From Anadara kagoshimensis (taxonomy: Eukaryota > Mollusca > Bivalvia > Arcoida > Arcidae), in contig CM037865.1 in NCBI GenBank assembly GCA_021292105.1, positions 69,926,356-69,990,355 on the forward strand: a DNA stretch of 64,000 nucleotides, given 5' to 3'. Below, in pieces: positions 12,412 to 22,712 of the stretch. Under the pieces are notes generated by a model, which was given only the letters and a program-made list of their open reading frames with translations, was not told the DNA's origin and searched no databases. Position 1 is the first letter of the stretch, and each line of letters starts with the position of its first letter. The position numbers and the translations under genes were made by a program.

Positions 12412-13531
12412 CCCTCACACCTGAGCGAATTGCGAAATCGTTTTCAATGGTAATTGATAGTTAATCATATTTACCCTTCGTGTTTGGGTTCGCACATCTT
12501 CTGAACTAAAAGTTGCGAATTTTCAATTTCGCACGGGAGTTTTGAACATCGCGCTTTTGCCAAAGTTGGCCGTTCTCGAAAGAACCCTAAACGAAGCAGC
12601 ACGATGACTAAATATGACTTGCGCATAGAAACGAAGATAACATGACAAAAGTATTTTTGCTTGCCATCTTCTATGCGATGGGAAACCAAGATAAACTTTT
12701 ACTAAATTTGAATAGCGATGCATACAAGGAGGCAAGTCTAAGAGATACTATGACAAACTATCGATTGTGAATTGATACGAATATGAGCGAATGACCAGAC
12801 GAAAAATTTGGCAATTGCTGAGCTGCTCACTGCCACTTACCACGCTATTCATATATAAATGTTTCAAAGTTTCTTCAGTCAAATAGAAGATGCAGCCCGC
12901 CTCAGAATCCAGTATTTACTGGAATGGTTCAGAATGAAGTTATACATCAGCAGCTGCACTTACAACAGTTCATAAGAGGCCGCTTCAGATGGAGACGAGG
13001 TCTCAGACGGCGTCGTATCTGGAGAAAGACTGCTGAACCCTGCCAGAAGAAAGGCTTTTGAAATCTACGACAAGCTGTTGGTTAAGCTCCGAAGAGAAGA
13101 CCCTTTGGCTTTCAAGAACTCTTCATGCACCCTGAACTCTACGATGAAATTCCGGAGAGGGTCGGGGATGAATCAGGAGACAGTGTACCTGGTACAGGGA
13201 GCCGCTGGAAGAAGGTCTCAAGTTGGCAGCTACTCTCCGCCATCTTCGTTTCCCATCGCACGCCATATCAAATCGTTCGTCTTATCGGGTCATATGAACA
13301 TTTCGCTTGCCTTCGGCTGCAATTTACACAAAAAAGTGAACTGAAAATTCGTTATCCTTCGCATGTCATATTTATCCTTCGCTTACCTTTCGTTGATTAT
13401 ATTTGACAATAAATAGTTTATAATCAGATGATTTGAAAGCGATTTTATTTGAATTCGTTGAATTCGCGCTCATTCATGCATTTTTCCCATTCGTCCTCTT
13501 TCGTCCTCCTATATTCGCTCTGGTGTGAAGG
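12412..13531 (+). mobile_element. decayed PIF/Harbinger-type DNA transposon
   Basis: The two ends form a 19-bp terminal inverted repeat with 17 matches: CCCTCACACCTGAGCGAAT at the left, and CCTTCACACCAGAGCGAAT when the right end is reverse complemented. Subterminal sequence on both sides is rich in the word GCGAA or its complement. The interior carries remains of a PIF/Harbinger transposase N-terminus (separate entry) but nothing recognisable of the catalytic DDE domain, so it is an internally deleted, non-autonomous copy. No convincing 3-bp target-site duplication is visible. The foldback element begins about 10 bp beyond its right end. Confidence 0.6.
12890..13265 (+). pseudogene. PIF/Harbinger transposase N-terminal remnant
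   Basis: Pieces of the transposase N-terminal region lie in three reading frames in the expected order. They are 'NPARRKAFEIYDKLLVKLRR' followed by 'EDPLAFKN', then 'LFMHPELYDEIPERVG', then 'WYREPLEEGLKLAATLRHL'. The family pattern is an Arg-rich stretch, 'ED..AF.N..RM.PE.F.EL..RV', and 'W...L..GLKLA.TLRHLA'. At least two frameshifts therefore separate the pieces. The DDE catalytic domain is absent. It is not functional. The family call rests on remembered consensus, not a search. Confidence 0.6.
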
Positions 13532-13541
13532 TGATATGTTG

Positions 13542-14007
13542 CAACCGCTATTGAAATAACGACCACTATTGAAATAATTATTTCAATAGCGGTTGAGAAT
13601 GCACTGAAATAACGACCACTATTGAAATAATTTCAATAGCGGTTGGGAATGCACTGAAATCACGACCACTATTGAAATTGGAATAATTATTTCAATAGCG
13701 GTTGTATCTGCACTGAAATAATGACCTCTATTGAAATAATTATTTCAATAGCGGTTGAGGATGCACTGAAATGACGACCACTATTGAAATAATTATTTCA
13801 ATAGCGGTTGAGAATGCACTGAAATAACGGCTTCTATTGAAATAATTATTTCAATAGCGGTTGAGAATGCACTGAAATAACGACCTCTATTATTTCAATA
13901 GCGGTTGGGAATGCACTGAAATAACGACCACTATTGAAATTGGAATAATTATTTCAATAGCGGTTGTATCTGCACTGAAATAACGACCTATATTGAAATA
14001 ATTATTA
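13542..14007. repeat. left array of the foldback element, about 53-bp palindromic units
   Basis: About eight units each contain a perfect palindrome whose half is CCGCTATTGAAATAA (30 bp in full length units), joined by 'ttgagaatgcactgaaata' and 'acgaccacta'. The word 'gcactgaaa' starts at 13601, 13651, 13710, 13763, 13816, 13869, 13913 and 13972. Spacing is thus 50, 59, 53, 53, 53, 44 and 59 bp. Confidence 0.9.
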
Positions 14008-14340
14008 GTCCCCTATCGGTGAAACCGAAAGGGGATTATAGTGATAGTCGATGTCCGTCTGTCAGTCTGTCCGTCTGTCCGGGCTTGTATCCGCAACTCC
14101 TACCAAACTACTGAAGGGATTTCACTCAAACTTTACAAAATTGATCATCAGGAAGTCCTTTTATGCATATCCAAAGGACGTTGTTGTCGGATGTGCGTCT
14201 GTCCGTTCAGCCGTCCGTCCGTCCGTCCAGAAAGCTTGTATCTGCAACTCCTTCCAAACTACTGAAGGGATTTCACTCAAACCTTACAGAATTGATCATC
14301 AGGATGTCCTTTTATGCATATCCTAAGTCAACCTACGTCA
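14008..14340 (+). repeat. mollusc-type repeat with (gtcc)n runs, two internal copies
   Basis: It starts 'ccctatcggtgaaaccgaaa' and 'ggggattatagtgatag', then runs of 'gtccgtctgtcc', then 'gcttgtatc.gcaactcct' and 'ctactgaagggatttcactc'. The last block recurs 151 bp later (14083 and 14234). I recognise this type from bivalve genomic sequence. Open frames here are artefacts of the repeat. It abruptly interrupts the last palindrome of the left array, so it probably inserted into the foldback element. Confidence 0.65.
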
Positions 14341-15104
14341 GTAAAGTATAAAAGGCGCGCTGCGTTCAAATATGGCTGATAACTTCTGACCGTTAGACAG
14401 TACAGACGTGCCATAGAAAATAAAAGATCAACCATATTTAGATTATTTTGCAGTTAATCTAAATACTTTAAGCAAAGTGCTACATTTTATATCTAAGAAA
14501 GCTAACATAATTGAATAAGTTATCTCCAACCACACTGGACAAGCTGTGCAATTTTGATGTATCATTGAAGAAGATTTTAAGTCCAGTACTTATGCATTGT
14601 ATAATTTAGCTCAATGTTATTTTTAACTTGGGTCTTATTTATCAGATCTGAAATATCTTATCATTTTCTTCTCTGAAAAAAATTGCGGTTAATATGTATG
14701 GATTATAGTTCATTATGTTTATAAACTGAATGTTATAGAAAAAACCCTTCTTGAAAATATTTAAACGGATATCTTAATAATAAAATCAAAGCACCTTAAA
14801 TTCGAAAAATGCAGCTGTACATGCAAGGTTTTCGTAATGATTTTGACCAGTATATACTGTTTATAGGAAACAAGCTAATGTATAAACTTACCAGTATATA
14901 CTATACATTAGAAAACAGAGGTAAATTACGACTGTTCCTCAACAAATACCTCTTATAACTTTTGTTTTTGGTATGGTAAAATATAATACTATTAATTAAC
15001 GAATAAGATCATATTCACTGGTTGTGCAGTGATAAACATAATCGTCATCGCAAATATATTCAATAGGCGGTTAGGTTATTCGTGTAGAAAAAAGTTCTTA
15101 AGAC

Positions 15105-15554
15105 ATTATTATTTCAATAGTGGTCGTTATTTCAGTTCTCAACCGCTATTGAAATAATTTCAATAGTGGTCGTTATTTCAGTGCATTCTCAACCGCTATT
15201 GAAATAATAGAGGTCGTTATTTCAGTGCATTCTCAACCGCTATTGAAATAATTATTTCAATAGAGGTCATTATTTCAGTGCATTCTCAACCGCTATTGAA
15301 ATAATTATTCCAATAGTGGTCGTTATTTCAGTGCATTCTCAACCGCTATTGAAATAATTATTTCAATAGAGGTCGTTATTTCAGTGCATTCTCAACCGCT
15401 ATTGAAATAATTTTTCCAATTTCAATAGTGGTCGTTATTTCAGTGCATTCTCAACCGCTATTGAAATTATTTCAATAGTGGTCGTTATTTCAGTGCATTC
15501 TCAACCGCTATTGAAATATTATTTCAATAGTAGTCGTTATTTCAATAGCGGTTG
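15105..15554. repeat. right (inverted) array of the foldback element
   Basis: The same units as 13542-14007, in reverse orientation: 'tagtggtcgttatttcagtg' then 'cattctcaaccgctattgaa'. About eight units are present with the same roughly 53-bp spacing and internal palindromes, ending 'tttcaatagcggttg'. Confidence 0.9.
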
Positions 15555-16364
15555 TAACAGTGCTATAAAATATATGTGTACATGACGAAAACGGACTAGT
15601 GGCGCAATGTTAAAGATACCGTTATCAACTGCTAATGAACCACTTATCGACACAACACATATTTTATACATTGAAATTCGGCTAAAATGATTACGCGACA
15701 TTTTAAGACAATTTTCTTTGGTAGAAAAAATAAAAAGAGGTCATTTCAGATTGTGAATAAACATACAAACATTATCACACTACGATATCTGTGTGTATTT
15801 ATAAAAGCATCATATTATCAAAACGCCTCATAATATAACATGATAAATACTCCTTATAAAAGAGCAGGTTGCCGGGTAGCCGAGGAAGGCTCAAAGCATA
15901 TTAAACAGTACACCACAATATTTTAACTTTTAATCAAAAGAATTTTAATAGAAGAAAGTTAAAAGTCGACAAAGTCTGGCGATATTGGTTTGTTTTCTTA
16001 GCTAAATGTTGTGTGATAAATGAAATCTGCACTCCTTTATCAACATAGCAGGAATAAAATTGTTGTCATCTAGTCAAATAGTTCCTAAAAATAAAATATA
16101 TTTTAAACATCTGTGTTCGGTATTTATAAATGATTGGCGTGATAAATACGCGGGAATCACGACATATAATCATTTATAACTGTCACAGTTATTAACAAGC
16201 ACAATGCCACATTTTTTTCTTTTTAAAATTTGATTTTTGAAGATAACGTAAGCAAATTTCGCCTAGTATACTAGCAACTTTTGATTAAACTATAGATGTT
16301 AAAATAATTTTATTTTTGCTGGGAAGGAGTTTAAAAAATTTCTGACGATCACAGTACTTTACTA
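15555..16364. other. intergenic, nothing recognised
   Basis: No gene or element is identified. Confidence 0.5.
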
Positions 16365-16560
16365 TACCCGCCTGAGTTCTAAGGTTAAACTCCCATTCGG
16401 GCAAATCCTATATAGAGAACTTTTATCGTTCGCTCACCAAAGGTATATACGCATAGGTGGTCTTTTCTGTGCATTCTTGTTTCCGACACCATCACCGACT
16501 GAGCCACCCCGATACAAGTGAAATACTCCTGACTGGGGCGTAATTCATCATTACTTCATT
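16365..16560 (+). mobile_element. old SINE remnant
   Basis: The end 'agtgaaatactcctgactgg' followed by 'ggcgtaattcatcattactt' parallels the 3' part of the better-preserved SINE at 22381-22712 ('agtgaaatattcttgactgg', 'gacgttaaacaccattatt' on its own strand). The upstream portion ('ctgagttctaaggttaaact...') is too diverged to assign box A and box B. Confidence 0.4.
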
Positions 16561-17844
16561 CTTCAAGAACACTTGCTCATAATTTTTCATTAGTCATTCT
16601 CAATTCCGTTTTTTTATTGGCAATTTTCTTGCATACCCAAGTTCATGAGTTACTTGTTAGAATTTTCTTATGGTCTCCATCTCCGAAGAGTTTCTGATGC
16701 CTAACATTATGACTGCTGAAAAGCAGTAAATATACCCACAATACACATAAACAAGAATGATAACATGCATCATGGGGTTTCGTTCCATACGTAATGAAGC
16801 GGATATTTACGTCAAAAATTTCCGGAAAGACGTTATGTATTGGTTTCAAGGGACAGTTTCGTCTCGATGTAAGTGAAGGAAACTTCACTTGGGGTTTAAA
16901 CACCATTACTTCACATCTCTCCACAGGCAGTTGAAAGATTAAGTGATGGGCTTCGTGGATGTTTTGAAACTATTTTTGCACTATCAAAGACAACAATTTC
17001 AACAAAAAAAAACCTCACTTTTTTCTTATGTATAAACATTTTAATTCAAATTTTATGAATTAAAAATTAATCAGCAGAAATAATAATTCTATTCTAATTC
17101 CTTACAGTACACTGTTCATTCAGCAATTTTGTGTTTGTGTTGGGAGGTATTAAACGTCAGTTAAGAACCTGCAGCTGTATGGACTTGGTGGAATTGTCTA
17201 ACAGTAAACTGGATTATAATAACAATATCAATAAATCCGTCAAACCGTATTGTTGTCCTAATTACTCACTAAACAGCTGATTTTAAAAGCTCTTTTATAT
17301 GACTTAAATAACCTGGCGCCGGTCATTTCAGACATGCTGTATTTGTGTTTTATTCATTCTATTCACCTTTGGACAGTGGTCACTATTGTAAAGTGTGAGA
17401 AAAGGCGTTCTTAATACTCGACAACAAACTACTGAACGACAAAATCGACAAATAGATGAAATCTTAACTTGCAGGTCAAAAATTATATCTGGTAATAAAT
17501 CTTGTCCCTGACAACAATAGGTGTCTAAACTTAATTTGAAGGTAAACATTGAAAATTGGACATTTTAATAACCGTATTTTTCTCCGCCCATTTGGTCATG
17601 TCAAACAGTAGTTAAGAAAATAAAACTTTGTATGGACACGAAACGAGATAAACTGTTAGACAAATAACCTTAACAAGTTCAATGTTGATTTTTCTTTTTA
17701 AGGAAAGTAGTGAAAGTAAAGGTGTTTTTTGATTTTTAATCGTTAAGGCTCGACCGTAAGTAAATAGAGATATAAACCTTATTTAAACATCAGATATTGT
17801 CTGTCCTCCAGTAGTGAGTAAGGTTATTGGAAGGCTTCATTTAT
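16561..17844. other. intergenic, nothing recognised
   Basis: No supportable gene is seen. Open frames near 16643 and 17328 (-) have no recognisable domain. Confidence 0.5.
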
Positions 17845-17912
17845 TATGGTACTCGTATAGCTCTGTTGATAAAGCGCCACTCTCTGGGAGGTAGCGGGAA
17901 TATCTGACAATG
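17845..17912 (+). mobile_element. possible tRNA-like SINE head remnant
   Basis: 'gtatagctctgttgataaag' and 'cgccactctctgggaggtag' with 'cgggaatatctgac' follow the layout of a tRNA-derived SINE head (A-box-like region, anticodon-arm region, degraded B box). There is no intact B box and no acceptor stem, so this is not a functional tRNA. Confidence 0.3.
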
Positions 17913-18409
17913 TTATGAACGGTGTAATTTTAAAATAAAGATTATCCAAAGTATTTTCTCTAAATAAATTACCTTGAGTATTTAAATAAATTTTAAATAA
18001 ATCTTTTATATCAATCCATATCGTTCTGAACAATAGACAGGCGTTTTTGCACCCTGTACTTTTGTTTTTGACACTAACTCCACAAAGAAGCTTCCATTGT
18101 GACGTTTATTTACCCGATGTTAGAAAACAAAATTAACTCTTTGTGACAACAAACCAACTCTGTCACATTTTTAGACTTCTCAGAGGAAATAGCAAATCAA
18201 AATCTGTGTTGATAACGACAAAAAATTATTTGAACTCCGAGGTCTAGGTACTCATAACGTTACTTGTACGGTGAAGTTTTTATCCAATGATTATGCATTA
18301 TGGAAGAGAATTTTTTACACATGATGGGAACTCAAACGTCAAACAATATTACTTAGATCAATATTGCAATAATTACACTCAAATGAAAATTACATTGTCA
18401 AGTAAATAA
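17913..18409. other. spacer, nothing recognised
   Basis: AT-rich sequence leading into the CRE-rich array. No feature is seen. Confidence 0.45.
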
Positions 18410-18840
18410 TCATGACGTCATTGACGTCGGCTATAGGTGCACGGAAACGCACTTAACCGGTAAATATTCATGACGCCGTTGACATCGGCTATAGATCATC
18501 ACCGGTAAATAATCATGACGCCATTGACGTCGGCTATAGGTGCACGGAAACGCACTTAACCGGTAAATATTCATGACGCCGTTGACATCGGCTATAGATC
18601 ATCACCGGTAAATAATCATGACGTCGGCTATAGGTGCACGGAAACGCACTTAACCGGTAAATATTCATGACGCCGTTGACATCGGCTATAGATCATCACC
18701 GGTAAATAATCATGACGCCATTGACGTTGGCTATAGATGCATGGGAACGCACATAACCGGTACATATTCATGACGCCGTTGACGTCGGCTATAGATGCAC
18801 GGAAACGCACATCAAAAGAAAACAATTGTGACGTCAGTGG
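18410..18840. repeat. dimeric tandem array rich in TGACG/CRE-like motifs
   Basis: The 103-bp unit is made of two related halves: 'cggctataggtgcacggaaa' with 'cgcacttaaccggtaaat', and 'cggctatagatcatcaccgg' with 'taaataatcatgacg'. The phrase 'tataggtgcacgg' or its variant recurs at about 18433, 18536, 18630, 18733 and 18791. Each half contains 'catgacg.c.ttgac.tcgg'. Full CRE palindromes (TGACGTCA) occur at 18413-18420 and 18829-18836, so the array is dense in ATF/CREB-type half sites. Confidence 0.85.
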
Positions 18841-18884
18841 CGTCGGCTATTTCTAAAAATCAGAGGTGTAGCAGTTCTATTTTG

Positions 18885-18995
18885 GCCTTTACAATACCAT
18901 TAATTACAGTCTTGCAAGTTCCAATAGCATACAGCCTTGCAAGTTCTACGAGCATACGGCCCTGCAAAGTTTTACTGTCATGCAGCCTTGGTCGT
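18885..18995. repeat. short diverged tandem repeat
   Basis: The phrase 'cagtcttgcaagttc', in the variants 'cagccttgcaagttc', 'ggccctgcaaagtt' and 'cagccttg', recurs about every 27-30 bp four times. Confidence 0.55.
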
Positions 18996-20121
18996 TTGGT
19001 AGATGGTGGCAAACATGATAAAGCAACAACAGATATGGCTTAACATTACAGTTGTATGAATACCAGAACATTATGTATTGTAAAGCCACGTGTAATTAAC
19101 CTGACTATTAATGTTAAAAACTGGATAAAATGTAATATACGATTTTTATAAGACGGGGGACAGCAATGAACACTGTCCAGTTTTGATCTTTTGACCTCAT
19201 GATTAATTTGCGGAAATGTGAAAATCGATATCCTTGTTCTAGGTTTGAAATAAATAAAGAAAATATTTGTTTAATATTTATTCAATCTCAAAGCTAAAGC
19301 ATGGCTATCAGTATGATAATAATACCCCTGAGAAAAGACACGACATCCACCTAATCCAGAAATTACTACAAAGGCTCGGCTAAAATAAATGAAATGCAAA
19401 ATCTCTAGCTTTGTCCAGATAAAATGTGTTGAATAACATCAGAATGTAAGTTAATCTTCCAGAGATCAGTCGCTAACTTCTAAAAGGCGGTACCTTTGAT
19501 GTTGACATGCACGTGACATTTGGCGGTCATCGGAATTAAATGATTTACTCACCTTTCATTAAGTTTTAAGAAAGCAAATTTAAATTTATCATAACCGTCT
19601 AACGGGTACAAGCTAAATCAATGGAGAAGATTGACAAATCTCTAAAATCAAGCTCTGTGGTTGTCCATGATAAGCTTTCCGGTTATTTTACTAAATACTG
19701 AGAATTAGACTGTGTTAAATAGTTTTGACTTCTAGATTTTTATATTCAATATAGTAAGCATGTCCGGTTGTTGGTTGCTCCGTCAATGTTGTTCGCTGCA
19801 TTTCTGACGTTATTGTAAAGTCTTCTAAATATCATTTGGGTATCACTAGTTGTAAAAATTAGTGCAATTATTTTTGTCCAAAATTACTTTTATCATATCA
19901 CCAGTTATATTATCCTTATAATGTAAATGTTTGGCCGTATTTGATGATGCGTTTGGTTGTGTTGACTGTTGTTAAATTAGTGTTTTCCCATTAATTTTTT
20001 CTACCATTTTATTCAAATTTGCCATAATATGTCCATCCACATTAATTTACCATAACTGATCTTTGTATATGTTAAATTTTGTCTTTTGTATTGCTTCACT
20101 CGTTAGGTTGTTCCTTTTTTG
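18996..20121. other. intergenic, nothing recognised
   Basis: No gene or element is seen. Confidence 0.5.
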
Positions 20122-20445
20122 GTTGCTGACCCAGAAATATTGCTAGCATAGGCTTATCAGAGTCCTAAAAAGTTTTATGGCCGTCATCACAGTATTGTTG
20201 ATAAGTTTGATGTCTCTGTGTCCAGGATTGCCCTGGATATATTTGACGTCACATAGTTCCTGTTCCTTTCACTCAATTTTGATTACACACGTGGCGGGTG
20301 TAGCTAGCTAAACAGGAGGTGCTTAGCCCTCCGGAGCACCCGGTCTCATTTCACTGGTGCAAATTCACGTGTCTAACCTAACTTGTCAGTTTCAAAGCTT
20401 TACTTTGCTTCTGTATTGTGATTCGGAAATGGATTTGTATGTTTG
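20122..20445 (+). mobile_element. Penelope-like element, C-terminal codons and 3' tail
   Basis: The coding part survives as 'KKFYGRHHSIVDKFDVSVSR' followed by 'IALDIFDVT' and a stop codon at 20254-20256. This matches the end of PLE reverse-transcriptase proteins, which typically run 'LKKFYGR(H/Y)..LV..Y.VS.S.ML.DI'. The complete untranslated tail follows ('cgggtgtagctagctaaaca...atggatttgtatgttt'). The rest of the element is missing (5' truncation). This copy ties the untranslated repeat seen elsewhere to a PLE protein end. Confidence 0.8.
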
Positions 20446-21214
20446 AAACATTTGTATCTGGAATATTTTATTTTAATATCGATATATTATCTGTTGGACA
20501 CAAGGATATTGTTGGTCAAATAAAATATTTACTTTTATGTATCTTCTTTCCTATTTTAACTTTTATTTTACAAAATAAATATTTTAAAGGCCACGTGTAT
20601 GTAATGTATCTGAAAGTTAAATTCCTGTGAACATATAACACATGCAATTGACAATAAAGCACCATCAGAAATAGATTTGTTTAATTGTTGCTTAATGACA
20701 GGTATCCCCAGTAGCAAAGATTTGCTATCAAAACCATTTGTCTTTGTCAAATATATCAAATTAAAAACATAAATCTGTAACCGAAAACATGTATTTGGCA
20801 ACAGCCAACACAAGTACAACTAAAATAGCAGTCAACCCGAAAGGGCTTACGTGTAATACTTGTTTCAAACAATTCAATCTGAACTTGGCAATTAAAAACT
20901 GAATTCCAATAAAACATTCCAGGTGATAAAACAAAGTGTAAATCTGCTGCAAATCAACCTGTCCCTGTAAGCATCTTGTCAATTAAACCATAAACAAAGC
21001 CAATACACAATGGCTTCAGGGGTCGATACGTGAAATAAAGATTTACAGGAAACGGATCTTGGCTTATCTTAGGGAAATACATGAGCTTTTTATTGTTATA
21101 TAACGTGATACTTAACAATTAAAGCTTGAGTATTAAGTTTCATTTAGACAATAGATAATTCCAGTAGTGCTACACATTTTAGTTGAACCATTACTATTTC
21201 TCAGATGACTGATA
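20446..21214. other. intergenic, nothing recognised
   Basis: Short hydrophobic open frames occur on both strands by composition only. No gene is supportable. Confidence 0.5.
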
Positions 21215-21216
21215 TA

Positions 21217-21396
21217 CAGTACGTACAGACCTGTCGAAATTTTAACAGTAAGCTGGCGAATTAGTGCCGAATAGGTAGTTCATCTCGGCTACTCGTTAGG
21301 GTTAACGCTGCTGCTATCAATTCGACTACTATCTATCCATATATCGTCGACTTCTTTTCGTTAGATCAGTGTTAAACGTTCGACAGGTCTGTACTG
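21217..21396. mobile_element. 180-bp MITE, Tc1/mariner-like ends
   Basis: The ends are inverted repeats: CAGTACGTACAGACCTGTCG at the left, and CAGTACAGACCTGTCGAACG when the right end is reverse complemented. They continue with a shared 'TTTAACA' type word. A TA dinucleotide flanks both sides (21215-21216 and 21397-21398), and the CAGT start is typical of Tc1/mariner-type elements. The interior is non-coding. This is a non-autonomous copy that would depend on a transposase elsewhere. Confidence 0.7.
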
Positions 21397-22380
21397 TATT
21401 TAACAATAGACTATGCTGTGCTGACTTTTTTTAGTTTCACACAAATCATTAGCCGTAGATCGTTAGAGGGAGGGTAAAGCATGTTCTATCAATATGTCTT
21501 ATTTATCTGTCTGAACATTTGAATTTGCCCAGCTTATTTGTGCAAATAATCGTTTTGCCCGGAAACGATCATAGTTTAAAATAAAAATAAGGTTGCTGTT
21601 GATTTAGAGATTTTTTAAATGCCGGAAAAAATTGTATAAAGGACACTAACGATTGTATTGTGGGTAAAATGACGTCATTCTGACGTAGCGTATAAAAAAC
21701 TATCCAGACAGTTATCAACCGTGCAAAGCGTAATCACATATAAAAGACGTCTTTTGTGTTATGCGCTCTATGTTTTCCAAGTCAGAATGAATCAAAACGG
21801 GAACCATTGTTGACTCAAATTCTTAAAAAAACTGGATTTATGTATATTTTAAACTTTTTTTCAATTCAGTTTGGGTTCAAATAGAAACCCAATCCTATTT
21901 ACTCCATTGGTGTCGAAACTCTAAAGCCATCCAAGGTGTTTGGAATCTATGAAGCCATCAATCAGAAACAAAACAACCACACCAAAATAATTTGAACAGT
22001 GGTATCATTAGAGATTGAAAATCAAAGTTGTATTTGAATGACGATAGATACACTCGAGAATTACAAAAGAGAACCTCAAATTACATGTGTTTTGGGGTCT
22101 GGATAAAAATAACATGATCTGTCCATTTCTTGCCAAGTCGGTTCTTCTTTTACAAGAGTCTTACATAGGTATGCGTCTCCTGATCCTGCTGGTGTATTGC
22201 TAATTCTTGTCTGCTATACACAAGACTCGGCTTGTGTGTTATATACCGATATATTATTATTGCATTTTACTCTGCTACGAGACAACTTTGCTTCCGTTCG
22301 TGCTCTGTATTTTCACTCACGTTTTGCTTTTGATAGCTTGTATTCAGGTACACAAATTAATATTTAGGGTTTATTGTAGA
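21397..22380. other. intergenic, nothing recognised
   Basis: No gene or element is seen. The open frame at 22207-22404 is hydrophobic by composition and runs into the SINE. Confidence 0.5.
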
Positions 22381-22712
22381 GACCAGTTGAATAATGGTGT
22401 TTAACGTCCCAGTCAAGAATATTTCACTTATATCGAGACGTCGCTAGCTATAGGCGACGGTGCAGAAATTTAGCCAGTGCGTTGCGCTGATGGCATTATA
22501 CAGCAGGGTTTTTTAGTGTCCTAAGCCCACCGTGACACGGGACCTCGTTTATTTTAAGTTCTCATCCGAAAGAATCGTGACTTTCGTTTCGAAATGCCGA
22601 GTGCTTGGCGAAAGAACAGTCACACTATCTACTTTCAAGACTTGGGTCAGACCCGGTCGGGATTCGAACCCACGACCTCCCACTGACGAGCACTCTATCA
22701 ATGTTTATTGTT
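22381..22712 (-). mobile_element. tRNA-derived SINE
   Basis: On the minus strand the 5' head reads 'gtgggaggtcgtgggttcga' and 'atcccgaccgg', containing a perfect RNA polymerase III box B (GGTTCGAATCC). A body with 'gtcacggtgggcttaggaca' follows, and the 3' end 'aaatattcttgactgggacg' with 'ttaaacaccattattcaa' is the tail type shared by many mollusc and other metazoan SINEs. Its length of about 330 bp fits a full or near-full copy. Transcription, if any, would be from the internal promoter. Confidence 0.75.

Larger units (their letters stand above)
13542..15554. mobile_element. foldback-type element bounded by inverted palindrome arrays
   Basis: Two arrays of the same short repeat face each other: 13542-14007, and its inverted counterpart at 15105-15554. 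Both outer ends read CAACCGCTATTGAAATAACG into the element. The roughly 1.1-kb loop between them contains a mollusc-type repeat (14008-14340) and AT-rich sequence without coding capacity. Terminal inverted repeats built of tandem modules are the hallmark of foldback (FB/Galileo, TU, Tc4-like) DNA elements. No transposase is encoded and no clear target-site duplication is visible (flanks gttg and taac). Alternatively, it is one palindromic satellite split by a later insertion, with an inversion of one half. Confidence 0.55.

Noticed and set aside
14041-14351. Three overlapping open frames on the plus strand
   Set aside because: They result from (gtcc)n runs and the 151-bp internal duplication of a dispersed repeat. 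The peptides are repetitive and frame-independent.
18628-19043. Open frames over the CRE-rich array
   Set aside because: They are products of the tandem repeat, not a protein.
22630-22712. Possible tRNA gene (GGTTCGAATCC on the minus strand)
   Set aside because: There is no cloverleaf acceptor stem, and the B box sits in a SINE head with a SINE body and tail downstream.
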